Source of the DNA: Dryomyza anilis
Taxonomy: Eukaryota; Arthropoda; Insecta; Diptera; Dryomyzidae
Assembly (NCBI GenBank): GCA_951804985.1
Contig: OX638135.1
Span: 40,763,564 to 40,827,563 of the forward strand
Reading direction: 5' to 3'
DNA: 64,000 nucleotides
In this document: positions 21,596 to 32,714 of the stretch, in pieces
Layout of the letters: the number at the start of each line of letters is the position of its first letter
Position numbering within the stretch: position 1 is the stretch's first letter
Notes under the pieces: model-generated
Told to the model about the DNA's origin: nothing
Database searches by the model: none
What the model saw: only the letters and a program-made list of their open reading frames with translations
Program-made: the position numbers and the translations under genes

Positions 21596-22202
21596 TGTTG
21601 TATGTTAAAAGACCTTCTACTAGGACTTTAACTTGATCCTATTTATACTTACTGAGTCCTTTTTACTTTCTTTATATTATTTAAAACAACCGGGTCTTTT
21701 TTACTTTAAGACACTTTATTTCGCTTTAAAAGTTGGTTACACTTATACTTAACATTTATTTGTAGACACTTCAGCTTTTCCGAAACAATTCATTCTTAGT
21801 CTATACTTAACTTCTACTTAACACCTCGTATTCTTATAATTTCACAATAAATTGAGTAATTTCATCATGCTAAAAAAACTTAGTCAGCGTATTTATAATT
21901 TCACAATAAATTGAGTACTTTCATCATTCTAAAATAACTAAGTCAGCATTTATTTTTGTGATCTGAGTGACCTATTTAACGTGGGCGTGTATACCTGTGC
22001 TATGTTAAGCTGTGTGCGCCAAGACAATTAAATGCTGAATACGTTTAACATGCATAATGATTAACCCTAAAAGTATGCAATAAAGAAAAATATACTGGTT
22101 ATGTTATGTTGTGGATCATAAGCACGCTGTAAGTTCCACGATTATGATACACAACAGTGGATCATATGTAAGCTGTGAACTCTACGATTACGATACACAA
22201 CA
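21596..22202 (-). repeat. Errantivirus 5' LTR
   Basis: 607 bp, same ends and length as the left LTR. It contains the promoter region of the minus-strand transcript. It is followed on the right by CAACAGTTGTGAGGG, which is not errantivirus sequence. Confidence 0.95.
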
Positions 22203-22237
22203 CAACAGTTGTGAGGGCCATTTAAGTAAGTAAGTAA
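22203..22237 (+). repeat. Possible 3' tail of the interrupted RTE-like LINE
   Basis: A short GC-richer stretch followed by TAAGTAAGTAAGTAA, a short tandem tail of the type RTE-group LINEs end with. If so, several hundred bases of LINE between the RT (12618) and this tail were lost when the LTR element inserted, which would also explain the missing target duplication. Confidence 0.4.
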
Positions 22238-22322
22238 CTAGACCGACTATAATTTTGAAAATCATAACTATCATAATAACACCTACTTTAAAATTTCCTA
22301 TGTGATCTAACCTTCCCAACTG
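22238..22322 (+). repeat. mini-me-like repeat copy A, 3' end
   Basis: CTAGACCGACTATAATTTTG through CCTTCCCAACTG matches the 3' terminus of the full copy at 25740-25824. This shows that the LINE/errantivirus stack sits inside a mini-me-like repeat that starts at 9168. About 170 bp of the repeat just upstream is missing. Confidence 0.75.
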
Positions 22323-22329
22323 TTTTTTT

Positions 22330-22900
22330 TTTTAATGGAAGTATTATTTGGCCGCTTGGTCTTGGCTAAATCTCCATTCACGAAGACATATTCAATGAGT
22401 CTTGGGTGACTTTTGGAAAAATATCAAAGGTTAAATATCCAAGACATGGTAATCCAATCATGGCTAAGACTATTAAAGTCTAATGAGCCATGCCTTGGAC
22501 GGCCAAGGTTGGCTATGTCTTACGCCCGTTGTCCTACATGCGTACCCAAGCATGTCTGTTAGTTATGGCTGAGTCTTGGGCGAGAACTACTTTACCAAGC
22601 CTTCATTTCTCAGTTCTTGGTCTCCCAGTTCTGGCTGAGTATTGGGCGATGGTTTATTAACCGAGCATTGGTCTGCCAGTGCTGGTTGAGTCTTCAGCCC
22701 GTCGTCAGGCCTGGCATTTCCTACATGGGGACAAGAGAAAACATATGGAATTTATTTCACTTTTCACGAATAGTAAATCTTTTCCCCAACAGTGCAAAAC
22801 GGTTGAAAAACAGTAACATTCAAAACTATGCTTGTTATATAACTCATAGATTCTTTTTCATTTCATATATGTTTTATAAGCATTTATAATAAGTGATAGT
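22330..22900. repeat. Degenerate minisatellite-like repeat family (ggctgagtcttggg units)
   Basis: GGCTGAGTCTTGGGCG-like phrases recur at about 22567, 22633 and 22684, and related ggcc/cttgg phrases precede them. The right part (22815-22890) resembles the reverse complement of 8450-8535. Probably internal repeats of a decayed non-autonomous transposon. The ORF across it is not coding-like. Confidence 0.45.
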
Positions 22901-24470
22901 AAAGTTGATAGATCAATGTTGGTTTTACGCAGGTATAAGAGAACAGAGAAGTGAACATAGATAATAAGAAGAATGAGAGTGAGTGAATAAAATATAATAA
23001 TTAATAATTAAAAATAAAATAATGTTAAAAAAAGTATTATAATAAAATTACACACAATTTAAAAAAAATATTTTTTTATTTGAAAAATTTTACGCAAAAG
23101 AAAAAAAATCAAGAGTTTCCACTGTTGAATCAACAGTAAATATATATAATATATCAACAGCGTAAACATTCTTAAAACAAATATGTGGAGTTGTTGGGTA
23201 CGAAATGACCAATAAAAGTTGTTGTTATGAGGTACAAAATTGTTGCCATAACGATTTCTTTTTGTCAGTGTACATTTCACAAAAAAGATTACTTAAATCA
23301 TTTGTAATATTGAAACAAGCGATTTTTTGATATTTTTTTTGCGTTTGGGCACACGTGTTTTTATATTTTGTCAAATTATTTGCTTCAGTTAACATTTTAG
23401 CTATGAAATAAACAAAATCCTGTATAATTTTGAAAGCTCTATTAAAAATTTTTAAGGATTTTTCGCGATTTACTAAAACAATGTTTTGTATGTTCCATAT
23501 TTAATCAAAGCAACATAAAATATTGTAAATATTCAACCATACTGTTCAAATTATCCTAAATAATATAAATACAAGTTTTAATTTTAAAAAGTTTGAAGAA
23601 AATAATGGATTTTGTAACAAATTTGGTATCACTAAATACAAGACTCATTTTCAAAAAATACCATATTATTTGAAACATGTTAAGAATATGGAAAAATAAG
23701 ACGTCATTGTAATGACATAATTCCAATAAATACATATTATAAAAATAATTGATTGTTCTTATTACGCAACACTCCTAAAAAATGGAATTTATAATTTATG
23801 GAAGGGCGCTGCTATTATTTTTCACACAGCTGTATATACAGAGTGGTCCGCTTTGGTGTGCAAATATTTTAGGGACTGATTTCTTTGTTAATTTCATAAA
23901 AAATATTATTCTAAAGTTAGGGTCTATTTGGAACACCCAATGGTATTCAGGGTGTTTTCAAAATTTATTTTAGAAAAAGTGATACAACCGTATATTATAT
24001 TATAACTTCTTCACTTTACAGCCCAAAGCAAATATAAAAAAGATTACATTTATTTCACAGATATTCGATCGTATTTTTAGTTTATATTTGCATTTGATTT
24101 GGTGCGCTAGGAGATTTTTCTCATCAAAGTAACAAAATAAATATTTTATTACAACTTATTTTTATAAAACTCAGTTTTTCTCGAAATTTGTATCTAGTAT
24201 TTTGTTTTTCTTTTTTTTAGTATTTGAATGTATCATAGTGTAATACACAATTTCTTTATACCCTATTTTTATTTCGCGAATACCGTGTTCCTTGCAGATC
24301 ACTGCTTGTATAGCTCTCAAATTCCTCAATATACAATTTTGTTATAAAAACCAATATTTAGTTTTTAAAGAATTCTATTTTATGTATGTATTAAAAAAAA
24401 TTAATTCAGAATAGTTGTTTAAAGTGTTCCGTTACCCTGTATACCAAATTTATTTGAGTTCTTTACTAAA
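22900..24470. other. AT-rich intron-like DNA, nothing recognised
   Basis: About 1.6 kb of A/T-rich sequence with no recognisable gene, tandem repeat or transposon terminus. Confidence 0.5.
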
Positions 24471-24482
24471 TACATTGCAGGA

Positions 24483-24663
24483 GCTTCTAAAAGAAGTACT
24501 GATTGAGAAAAAGTTGGCACTTACTCACCAATACGTTGGCATTCGAGACATTTTTAAGATTGGTTCTATAAAAATCACCTCAATCGTTGGATTAGAATGT
24601 CCCATTTCAGTGTCATACAAGATCACTAAATCTAACAATTCTAGTTTTTTCCTTCTCATTTAG
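24483..24663 (+). CDS. Candidate 3'-terminal exon of an unidentified gene
   Basis: A 3' splice-site-like TACATTGCAG ends at 24482 and is followed by an open frame of about 59 residues (ELLKEVLIEKKLALTHQY start; VGIRDIFKIGSIKITS middle) that ends at TAG 24661-24663. An AATAAA poly(A) signal follows at 24731. Base composition in the exon is clearly less AT-rich than its surroundings. I do not recognise the protein and see no upstream exon. A real nested gene, a captured fragment or chance are all possible. Confidence 0.35.
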
Positions 24664-25095
24664 GAATTGGTTTATTCAACAGAAATAATTAACTGCATGA
24701 ACTAAACCAAAGGTGAACAGCAGAAGCAGAAATAAAATAAACAGGACTTGCGAACAATAAAGGTTAAAAGTGTTATTCTAATGCCCGTAACTTCAACGAA
24801 TAGATATATACAGGTGCTTAGTTATCTATCGTGAAAGCAAAATTTCGTAACTTCAACGCATACACCCAAAGAACGAATCAGTTGAAGCAACCGTCTTTTT
24901 TTGCCAACCGATTTAATTAGTTCTGTCAACATTCGACTAATTCAGTTGTTGCGCGTATCAGTTCACAAAACTAATGAATACAATTGACACAACCAATTTG
25001 TTTAGTTGTGATAACCAATTTAATTATGAGAAATCGGCCATTTTACCTAGCCCTAGCGTTCCAACGTGTTGCAAACACGAAGTCAGCATCACAAC

Positions 25096-25116
25096 CAGTG
25101 TTGCCAGTTTAGCCTT
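25096..25116 (+). repeat. hAT-type terminus CAGTGTTGCCAG
   Basis: CAGTGTTGCCAGTTTAGCC equals the left terminus of the hAT at 42542. TTTAGCC-rich sequence of the same style continues after the mini-me-like repeat (25825-25900). So this is a hAT fragment split by repeat copy B. The matching right end was not found. Confidence 0.55.
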
Positions 25117-25824
25117 TTTATACCCTACACTAAGAGTGAAAGGGTATATTCAGTTTGGTAAGCCGTTTGTAACACCCAGAAGGAAGCATCTCCGGTATGG
25201 AAAAATATATATATTCTTGATCAGAATGACCTCCTGAGTCGATTTAGCGATGTCCGTCTGTATGTCCGTCTGTCTGTCTGTCTGTTGAAATCCCTACTTC
25301 TTTTAAAATTGAAGAGCTAGATAAATGAAACTTATAACTTAGATTACTAATATCCCTACGCTGTATGTGTATGTGTATTGGCGAGATCGGTCCATTGTGA
25401 CCTATGATCCGACCACTTATGTTCAAATACCTCATATAAAATGTACATATAAAGCTCAATTTTCATGTATACGTGCTTAGGTAAACTTTTTTGGTCAAAT
25501 ATATATTGATATCATGCTCCAATACATGATAATAATGTTTTCCGGCGAAAAGACTTGTGGTTCACAAAAAAAAAATCGAAATTCGGTACACCTACCCATT
25601 TGTAAATATGGGTATCAAATGAATGGAAATTCTTCAGCGATTGAATGTTTGTAGTTATTTGCAGGATTCGTATACCCTGGTGACCTATATATCACTTTGA
25701 ATGGTAACCACACATATGTGTAGGGTATTTATAGTCGGCTTAGACCGACTATAATTTTGATAATCCTAACTATCATAATTACACCTACTTTAAAATTTCC
25801 CATGTGATCTAACCTTCCCAACTG
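25117..25824 (+). repeat. mini-me-like dispersed repeat, copy B, full length
   Basis: About 708 bp from TATACCCTACACTAAGAG to CCTTCCCAACTGG. It contains the GAGTCGATTTAGCGATGTC core and a short GTCTGTC run. Near the 3' end is a TATAGTCGG...CCGACTATA hairpin. It matches the copy at 38609-39308 in the opposite orientation with few differences. Confidence 0.85.
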
Positions 25825-26569
25825 GTTGTTTTTGTGTTTAGCTTTAAATTTTGGGGCTAATTTATTTAGCCTTTTTATAGCCTTTTTTAAATTAGCAAAA
25901 TCTTAATAAAATTTAGTAAATAATGGAAATTTCCATAAAATAGTGTGTCTTAATTTGAAATATTGTTTAAAATACAACCGTGATTTTGTATAAAATTTAG
26001 TTTTTCTTCGAGTATCCTAAAATTAAGAACAACCTGATGTCAACAGTATTGATTTTCGATGATCGTGGTAGCATTTTAAATATATTGAAAAATGTTCAGC
26101 CATAAAGTTTAAATTAGATGGTGACAACAAAGCCTTTTATAATACCAATGCGGACCATGAAGAATTCCTATATTTTTGTGAAGTGCATTATAAAACGAAA
26201 AAGTCTTACCAAATGAGTTTAGCAATTATGATCTAAAAATGTTGGATTTTCTATTAAATATTCCAGAAATACTTATTTATAAATACACATCCAATTAAAA
26301 AACGGATAAAAAGTTTGTTTCCCCAATCAATGTTGCAGTTGCTTCAACTAATAGTTGGTTACGCTTCATACTATTGTTTACCATACATGAATTTCAGTTG
26401 AGGCTGACTACATTTGGTAGATGCAAATGAATATTTGATGAAACAACTCAACGCCAAGCTAATATTTTTTTGTGTGTAGTTAAGGAGTAAAAACACCGGG
26501 TAAGTAAGAGATATCTGTTCGGTACTAACACTAATTGATATCTATTCGTTGAAGTTACGGGCATAAAAC

Positions 26570-27078
26570 AAGCAATTGCATAGAAAACGTTTGCGGCAAA
26601 AAAATTTCTTTGCAACGTGGTCCAACTTTGGTCGCAAAAGTTTACATGTTTACTGTAAAAAAATAAATTATTTATTCTGAACGAAAGTTCGTTTTTGTGT
26701 CAAAATAAAAATAAAAAAATTTGCAACAAATGAATAAACATTTCGACGCCCCTTACGAAAACAATTATATTAATATTGTCTTACGAAAAAAAGTATATAT
26801 CACTTTTAAACGAATATGATTTCATTTTTACTTAAATGACGAATGTTATAACGTTTTCAAGTTTTCACAGAATATTAGTACAACAAACAATTTTCTGTGA
26901 AAAATTATTATGTTTAAAATTTTTAGACCAAAATTTGAGTTTTCTATTGAAATACATTTTTTTCAATATCATATTGCGTTGCTTTTATGTATACATATGT
27001 CATTTGTAAAATTTGTTTGAGAAAATTTAAATTAATTACGCTATAATGACAGAAAATATTCATTACCATATAATATGT
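26570..27078. other. AT-rich DNA, no feature recognised
   Basis: About 500 bp with no gene, transposon end or tandem array that I can support. Confidence 0.5.
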
Positions 27079-27325
27079 CGGTGACTCAGAAGGTTAGTGT
27101 GTTGCAATACAAGCAGAAACGTCGCTGGTTTAAACACCAGCGAATGCAATATCAAAAAATAAATAAAAGATGTTTTTCTACACCGCGCTACCTCTTGGTA
27201 GATAACCTTCGAGAGTAAAAACATCACCCATTATGACTCGGCGTTAAACTGTAGGTTCCGCTATTTAAGTACAAATGACATGAGAGAACTATATCGCTAA
27301 ACTATTATTATTATAATTATTATTA
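27079..27325 (+). mobile_element. Old tRNA-derived SINE copy
   Basis: A decayed tRNA head (GTGACTCAGAAGGTTAGTG ... CTGGTTTAAACACCAG) is followed by CACCGCGCTACCTCTTGGTAG and an (ATT)n tail. These match the body and tail of the SINEs at 13227-13553 and 41888-42192 in the reverse orientation, with more substitutions. Confidence 0.65.
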
Positions 27326-28226
27326 GGATTGTAGGACATGTCTATTTTTAGGATTTTCAAGGTCATTTGTTATTGTCTCCTATGAAATCTTGACTGTTAC
27401 ATAAAGTTAAGTTTTAATTTCAGGACTGATTTAAGTTTCCAATGGTCTGTGGTTTTTATTAGACGATTACATATTTTTATTACAATGCTTTAATATGAAC
27501 AGATTTTATATGAAGGTCCCAATCATATATCGGCCATTCCAAGTCAAACCGGGCATTTTTGCGACTTACTACTTTTGATAAGGGGCGGATCCAGAAGTAT
27601 GATTTGGAAGGGCGGATTGATTTTTTTGCGCCTTTTTTCCAATTTTTTCTAAAATGCGCCCCAAAAATTTATTTTGCGCCCTTTTTTTATATTTTCTGTA
27701 CTTTATATTTTATACAACTGTACTTCTTTAAAGCAACTTTTTTTCTTTAAATCAACCGTTTTATTTGCTTAAAAAACAAAAATAGGATGCGGTCGGATCT
27801 GTGGTACCCTAGAAAAAACGATATCCGGTGCATCTACATATTTGATCATATAGGTACTCAAATGAAAGGTTATAATGCCACATTTGTAATTATATGGTTA
27901 ATTTTATGATCTAATAACCATAGCGATTAGGATTTGTAATTATGTAAAAAATAAAATTAAAATGAAATGCTGATTGTTGAGAAAAATATTTCATTATTTA
28001 TCAAAATGACGAAGATTATTTTGAAATGAATAGGTAACGCTGAAACGATTTTTTAAAATTTTCTAGAAGTGGCCCAATATTTAATTAATATATTTCGTTG
28101 GCAAGTTACATCGAAGAAGCGCCGAAGACGAAATTTTTTTATAAAATATTAAATTTTTTAAAACATAAATACAAAAGTGTATAATAGACTCCTGATTAAA
28201 TTTCTTTTTGTTTGGGTACCCACACT

Positions 28227-28227
<1 letters not shown>

Positions 28228-28312
<85 letters not shown>

Positions 28313-28320
28313 TATATATA
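28228..28320. repeat. (TA)n microsatellite
   Basis: About 90 bp of alternating TA with a single interruption near the right end (TATAAATATATA). It lies inside the 27581-30757 element; the related copy at 51563-52377 has only a few TA units at the same point. Confidence 0.95.
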
Positions 28321-30339
28321 TTTCGTGTATAAAATGAACTCAGTTGTTAAAACTAAAAAGGGTCCTGAGGTTACTGGGGTTATCGGATCATGAACATAAA
28401 AACATATTAATCGTGAGATCAATATCTTTCATTTCAGTACCTACATGTTCATATAGATAGGTGTATAAGGTTTCGATTTATCTGGGATACCACAAGTCCG
28501 ATAGTTGTAAGAAAAAATATTTCACTTCATCCAGTTATCTAAAGTTCAGCCAATTTGTTTGTTTGGAGATTTTTTGGTAGGAGCAACGACTTTTTTTTCC
28601 ATATATATATCAAAAATAATAATGAATTTTGATTTTAATAAATATGTATCTAAAATTAAAATTATATTTGAATTTTGAAAGTATTTATCAAAAATAATTA
28701 TTTTTAACTTTAATAATATTGTCTTTTATTTATATTTCTCAAATATAATTATTAAAAAATATTTTAAAATTTAACAGTCCTATAATAAAAAGACCATAAA
28801 TTAAAAATGTTCATCGAATGTTATCTAATGGTACCATTTGTTTTACAGTGCCATCATTTCTTACAGTGACTTTTTACATATAAATTTGAAAAAAAAAATA
28901 TGTTTGGTCTCTGATTTTACGAAGCTGTACACTAAGAAAAAAGTGACGTAATAAAATTAAATAAAATTTATTTAAATTTGATTTAAATACTTTTGTAATA
29001 AAAAACGTAATAAAAAGTATTTACATCAAGTTTAAATAAAAATTATTTAATTTAAATACAAAAGACTACGGGTGAAAAACGTGTCGAAAAGTATCCTTTG
29101 GAAACAAAATTCAATTTGTGTATTATATTAAAAGTGATCAATACCGACATCTCGTTGGAAAACTACTTCAGATATACACAATGTATTTTTAATGATTATT
29201 ATCACTTAACAAGTCAGCATATTTCGAAATCCAAAAATATTTGATTTTTTTTTTGTACCAATTGTACCAATTTGTACCAATACCAATTGTACCAAACTTA
29301 AGTTTGATATTTAACCTAGTTTTTTGTACCATTTATTCAAGAATTTAAAGGTAATAGGTTTTTCACCAATTATTAAATTAATTTACAACAGTTTTTTTTA
29401 ATTTCAAAAATAATAAAAACTTCAAAATCGGATTATAAATCGTCGTTATAGAACGATTTTTTTTTGTTAATTACTTCTTCAATTATAATTTGAAACAATC
29501 ATAACCTTTGCCGAATAGACATACTTAAAAACTATATTTTGTGAATAATTGATTTTTAATTATGAAAAATACACCAACACATCTTAAACTATGAATTGTC
29601 GAACTTTTATCAAACTTTCATAAATGGTATTTGGACTTATAGTAGTACAACGAAGATATACAAAAAAATATGTATATTTTTTAAAAACTAAATTCAAAAT
29701 CATCTATTTGACAATTTATTCTATACAAAAATTCTAAAAAACGTCTAATTTTTTTAAGTCGAATTATTAAAGTTGTTTAAAATTGTCTATGGTTATAATG
29801 CGCCTATAATGTTTAAATTCGATTTAATATTGATACCCCGAGACAAAATTTATGTCATTTTTCAGGAATATTTCCGGCCAACACACAGATAAATGGAATA
29901 TTTTGGGAATTGTATAGCATGTTGTAAAATTTTGTGGAATTTTAATGACAGATTCACGGCATATTTTGGAATCGGACAGTTCGGGCAGACAGCTTGTGAT
30001 ACAAACTCCGCCTATCTCTTTTTAAAATATGTCGAATATGTATCTATACTGTCTGGACATTGCCTAAAATTTTTGTCTTGGGACATTTTGATATAGATCT
30101 CAAAACACTTAAAACTCGAATTGTGTATTCTTCAGAATCTTTGTCAAAATACAATAGCGTATATTCGTAGACAACTTAAAGTCAACTTTAACATAAAAGT
30201 TACCCGATATTTTGGGCAATTTTAACGAAGATTAAAATGTCAAAAAGTTTTTGTTAAGTCGCAAAATTTAAAAAAAAGCGAACAATTAAAAAGGTAATTT
30301 ACAGAATATTAGTAATCTGGAAATAGTTAGTAATTTTGG

Positions 30340-30740
30340 GAAGTGTTTTTAGAAAATGTTGCGCCTTTCTGTATATTTTGCGCCCTTCTATAGAGGCGCA
30401 AACATTTTGTAAATAAGGCGTATTTGAAATTATATGCTTTTTAGAAAATTTTGCGCCTTTCTGTATATTTTGCGCCCTTCTAAAAAGGCGCAAACCTTTT
30501 GTAAATAAGGCGCATTTGAAATTTTATGCTTTTTAGAAAATTTTGCGCCTTTCTGTATATTTTGCGCCCTTCGATACAGGCGCAAACATTTTGTAAATAA
30601 GACTCATTTTCAATTTTATGCTTTTTTGGAAATTTTGCGCCTTTCTCTATATTTTGCGCCCTTCTATAGAGGCGCAAAAATTTTGTAAATTAGGCGCATT
30701 TGCAATTTTATGCTTTTTTGAGAATTTCGCGCCATCTCCC
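30340..30740. repeat. Subterminal tandem array, four 92-bp units
   Basis: The phrase GCGCCTTTCT recurs at 30361, 30453, 30545 and 30637, exactly 92 bp apart, with a truncated fifth unit at about 30729. Each unit also holds an inverted GGCGCAAA, so GCGCC/GGCGC pairs recur throughout. Several transposase families bind subterminal repeats of this kind. Confidence 0.9.
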
Positions 30741-31321
30741 CCCCCCCTGGATCTGCGATTGCTTTTGATTTCGTTTAAACGTTGCACTCATGTTCAATGT
30801 CGAAAAATTTTACACGTATTTCATGTTTTATAAAAAAAAAGTTTTTTCTACCCCTTAATAAATTAAAATTTTAAATTTTGCATTCAGTTAAATTACTGTA
30901 GCACATGAACCATAAGTTTAATGTTGAATTGATTTCATTTAATAGACAATGAATTGTTTACTCGACATATAATAATAAGAAATTATGGTTCGAATGTTTT
31001 AAAAACGATTTTATTCAGTTCTTCATAAAACTGAATTAATAATGTACCAACAATGCAAAATTAAGAGTGGGACTACGAAGTTTACTATTTTTAATTTTTT
31101 ATTTCAAACGACGTTTGAACGGAGTTAATAAGTTCATATAACATAAGTTTATATTAATAAGTTTGTATAACAAGCTTGTTTACTGAAAATACCACGAAAA
31201 CGTAATAATATTTTCAATATAAAAAATCTATTTGGTTGAAATATATTCAAAATATTTGAATACTAATTTCGCCTATATTTGACATGTACATTATCTTGTT
31301 GTGTATTCGCAAGATGTTTAT

Positions 31322-31784
31322 GGGCCATTCCACACCAAATCGACCAACAAAAAGTCAAATTTGAGATTTTATCTTTTCGATTTTAATGAAATTTTGGCAA
31401 CTTATAAAGAGTAGCGAGACATGCAACCAATTATTTTTTCCGACCACTACTTCCAGAGATACAGTGGCTCAAAGTTGGAAAAAAGGCCAACAATCACTTT
31501 TGTATGGTTGTTCATATTTAAATATCTCTTGAACTAGAAATGCTAGAAATTTTATTGATGGCTCGTTTTAAAGGTAATAGAACAAATTTTCAGAAAATGT
31601 AATTTCTAATCGTGAACATGTGGCCCGTGGTCATTATCCTTGCACTTCAAAATGTATGTCCTTAAAAAGTACCTTTTTTAAAATTCTGAAAAACATTGAA
31701 ATCGAAGAAGGGGAGTTCCAAACGCTGCACAGTGTGCCCAAACGCTCTTAAATCGGGTGTGGTCGATTTGGTGTGGAATGGCCC
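31322..31784. mobile_element. Palindromic-ended MITE (GGGCCATTCCACACCAAATC)
   Basis: Starts GGGCCATTCCACACCAAATC and ends in its reverse complement, about 25 bp of near-perfect terminal inverted repeat. TTAT flanks both sides. There is no ORF. A truncated relative in the opposite orientation lies at about 57610-57975 inside the LTR element, and a short scrap at 27531. Confidence 0.78.
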
Positions 31785-31789
31785 TTATA

Positions 31790-32714
31790 CGAAATTTTAA
31801 TATATTGATGCCGTTCAAACGTCTGGAAAAAATATTTTTTTTAGAAAAAAAAATTTAAATAGTAAGCGTTGAGGTCCCACCTAAAATTTTTCAGTGTTGG
31901 TGCATTATTGATGCAGTTTTGAGATGGTGTAAAAAAATATATGTGCTGACCACCAAAATGAGTTTTGTAACTTTCGGACAATAATTTTTAGTATGTTTGT
32001 ATAAAGGTTTTAAAAACGAGTAAACCATTAGAAAGATCAATGTATTACCTTTAAAATGATACCAGATTTAAAATGTTCAATATTGAACTTATGGTTCACG
32101 TGATACAGTAGTTTAACAAAATGCAAAATTTAAATATCGACGAAATTTTTCAATTTATTAATGGAAAGTGGTCGAATGGAAGTGTACTGGCTTTTCAATC
32201 TGAAGAAAGTCCACCGGACTTGGTGTAAAAAGGTACTAAACATGTTTTTTCAATTAATAAAAATAAATAAATTTTAAATATAATTATAAATAAAATTATA
32301 ATAACAATAAATAAATAATAAAAAATTAATAAAAATGGAAAAAAATTAATAATGATTAAAACTAAAAATAAAAAATATTAAAAAAAAAAAAATGTTAACT
32401 TAAAAACGAAAAACCCGTTTGGATAAAAGAAATCCACAAACGAAGTTCTTTTGTCTTATTTTTCGTTTGTGTGAAACTATGCGTGCGGAGAAAACTTTAA
32501 ATTAATATTCTAAATGAAAATTAGTAATACTAAATATTGGTTTTTCTAATATTATAATTGGTTTTTATAATATTGGTTTTTATAATTTTATAATATTATG
32601 ATTGTATTTTGAGGAATTTGAGAATTTTTAGGAGTACTCTACAAGGAAAACGGTAAGTTCGAGATAAAAATGGCGTATGAAGGAATTGTTTATTACACAT
32701 TCATACATTAACAA
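31790..32714. other. AT-rich DNA, nothing recognised
   Basis: About 0.9 kb leading into the satellite. The last 400 bp are dominated by AATAAA-like words. No feature can be supported. Confidence 0.5.

Larger units (their letters stand above)
12619..22202 (-). mobile_element. Errantivirus-type Ty3/gypsy retrotransposon with env, full length, minus strand
   Basis: Two 607-bp LTRs (12619-13225 and 21596-22202), both beginning TGTTG and ending CAACA in plus orientation, bound a minus-strand gag-pol-env set. The primer-binding site lies next to the right LTR and the polypurine tract next to the left LTR, so transcription runs right to left. By eye the LTRs differ at about 15 positions. Flanking tetramers differ (CATT on the left, CAAC on the right), so no clean 4-bp target duplication is visible. 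It sits inside the RTE-like LINE and carries a SINE at 13227-13553. All three genes are interrupted. Confidence 0.92.
24863..26476. mobile_element. TA-flanked insertion inside the Harbinger MITE
   Basis: It starts CACCCAAAGAACG and ends ...TTTTTTTGTGTG, giving short imperfect inverted ends (CACMCAAA). TA occurs once in the uninterrupted copy and on both sides here, so TA is the target duplication, as in Tc1/mariner-type elements. No transposase is present. Inside are repeats of CAGTTG/CAACTG type words, a hAT-like end and a mini-me-like repeat. Confidence 0.65.
24782..26563. mobile_element. PIF/Harbinger-type MITE, copy 2, interrupted
   Basis: Same terminal repeats as 7812-7977 (TGCCCGTAACTTCAACGA...), flanked by TAA on both sides (24779-24781 and 26564-26566). 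After CTTCAACGCATA at 24862 it is interrupted by 1.6 kb and resumes at 26477 with TAGTTAAGGAG, as in copy 1. Confidence 0.85.
27581..30757. mobile_element. Non-autonomous hAT-like element with GGGGCGGATCCAG ends
   Basis: The left end AGGGGCGGATCCAG and the right end CCCCCCTGGATCTGCG form imperfect terminal inverted repeats of the CAGGGGCGGATCC type. A second copy of the left about 800 bp lies at 51563-52377. The interior holds a long (TA)n tract (28230-28320), AT-rich filler and a 92-bp tandem array near the right end. No transposase ORF is present. Target duplications are not clear, so membership of hAT is inferred from the ends. Confidence 0.55.

Noticed and set aside
30361..30740. Regularly spaced repeats as a CRISPR-like array
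   Set aside because: The units are contiguous 92-bp tandem copies with no unique spacers, inside a eukaryotic transposon.
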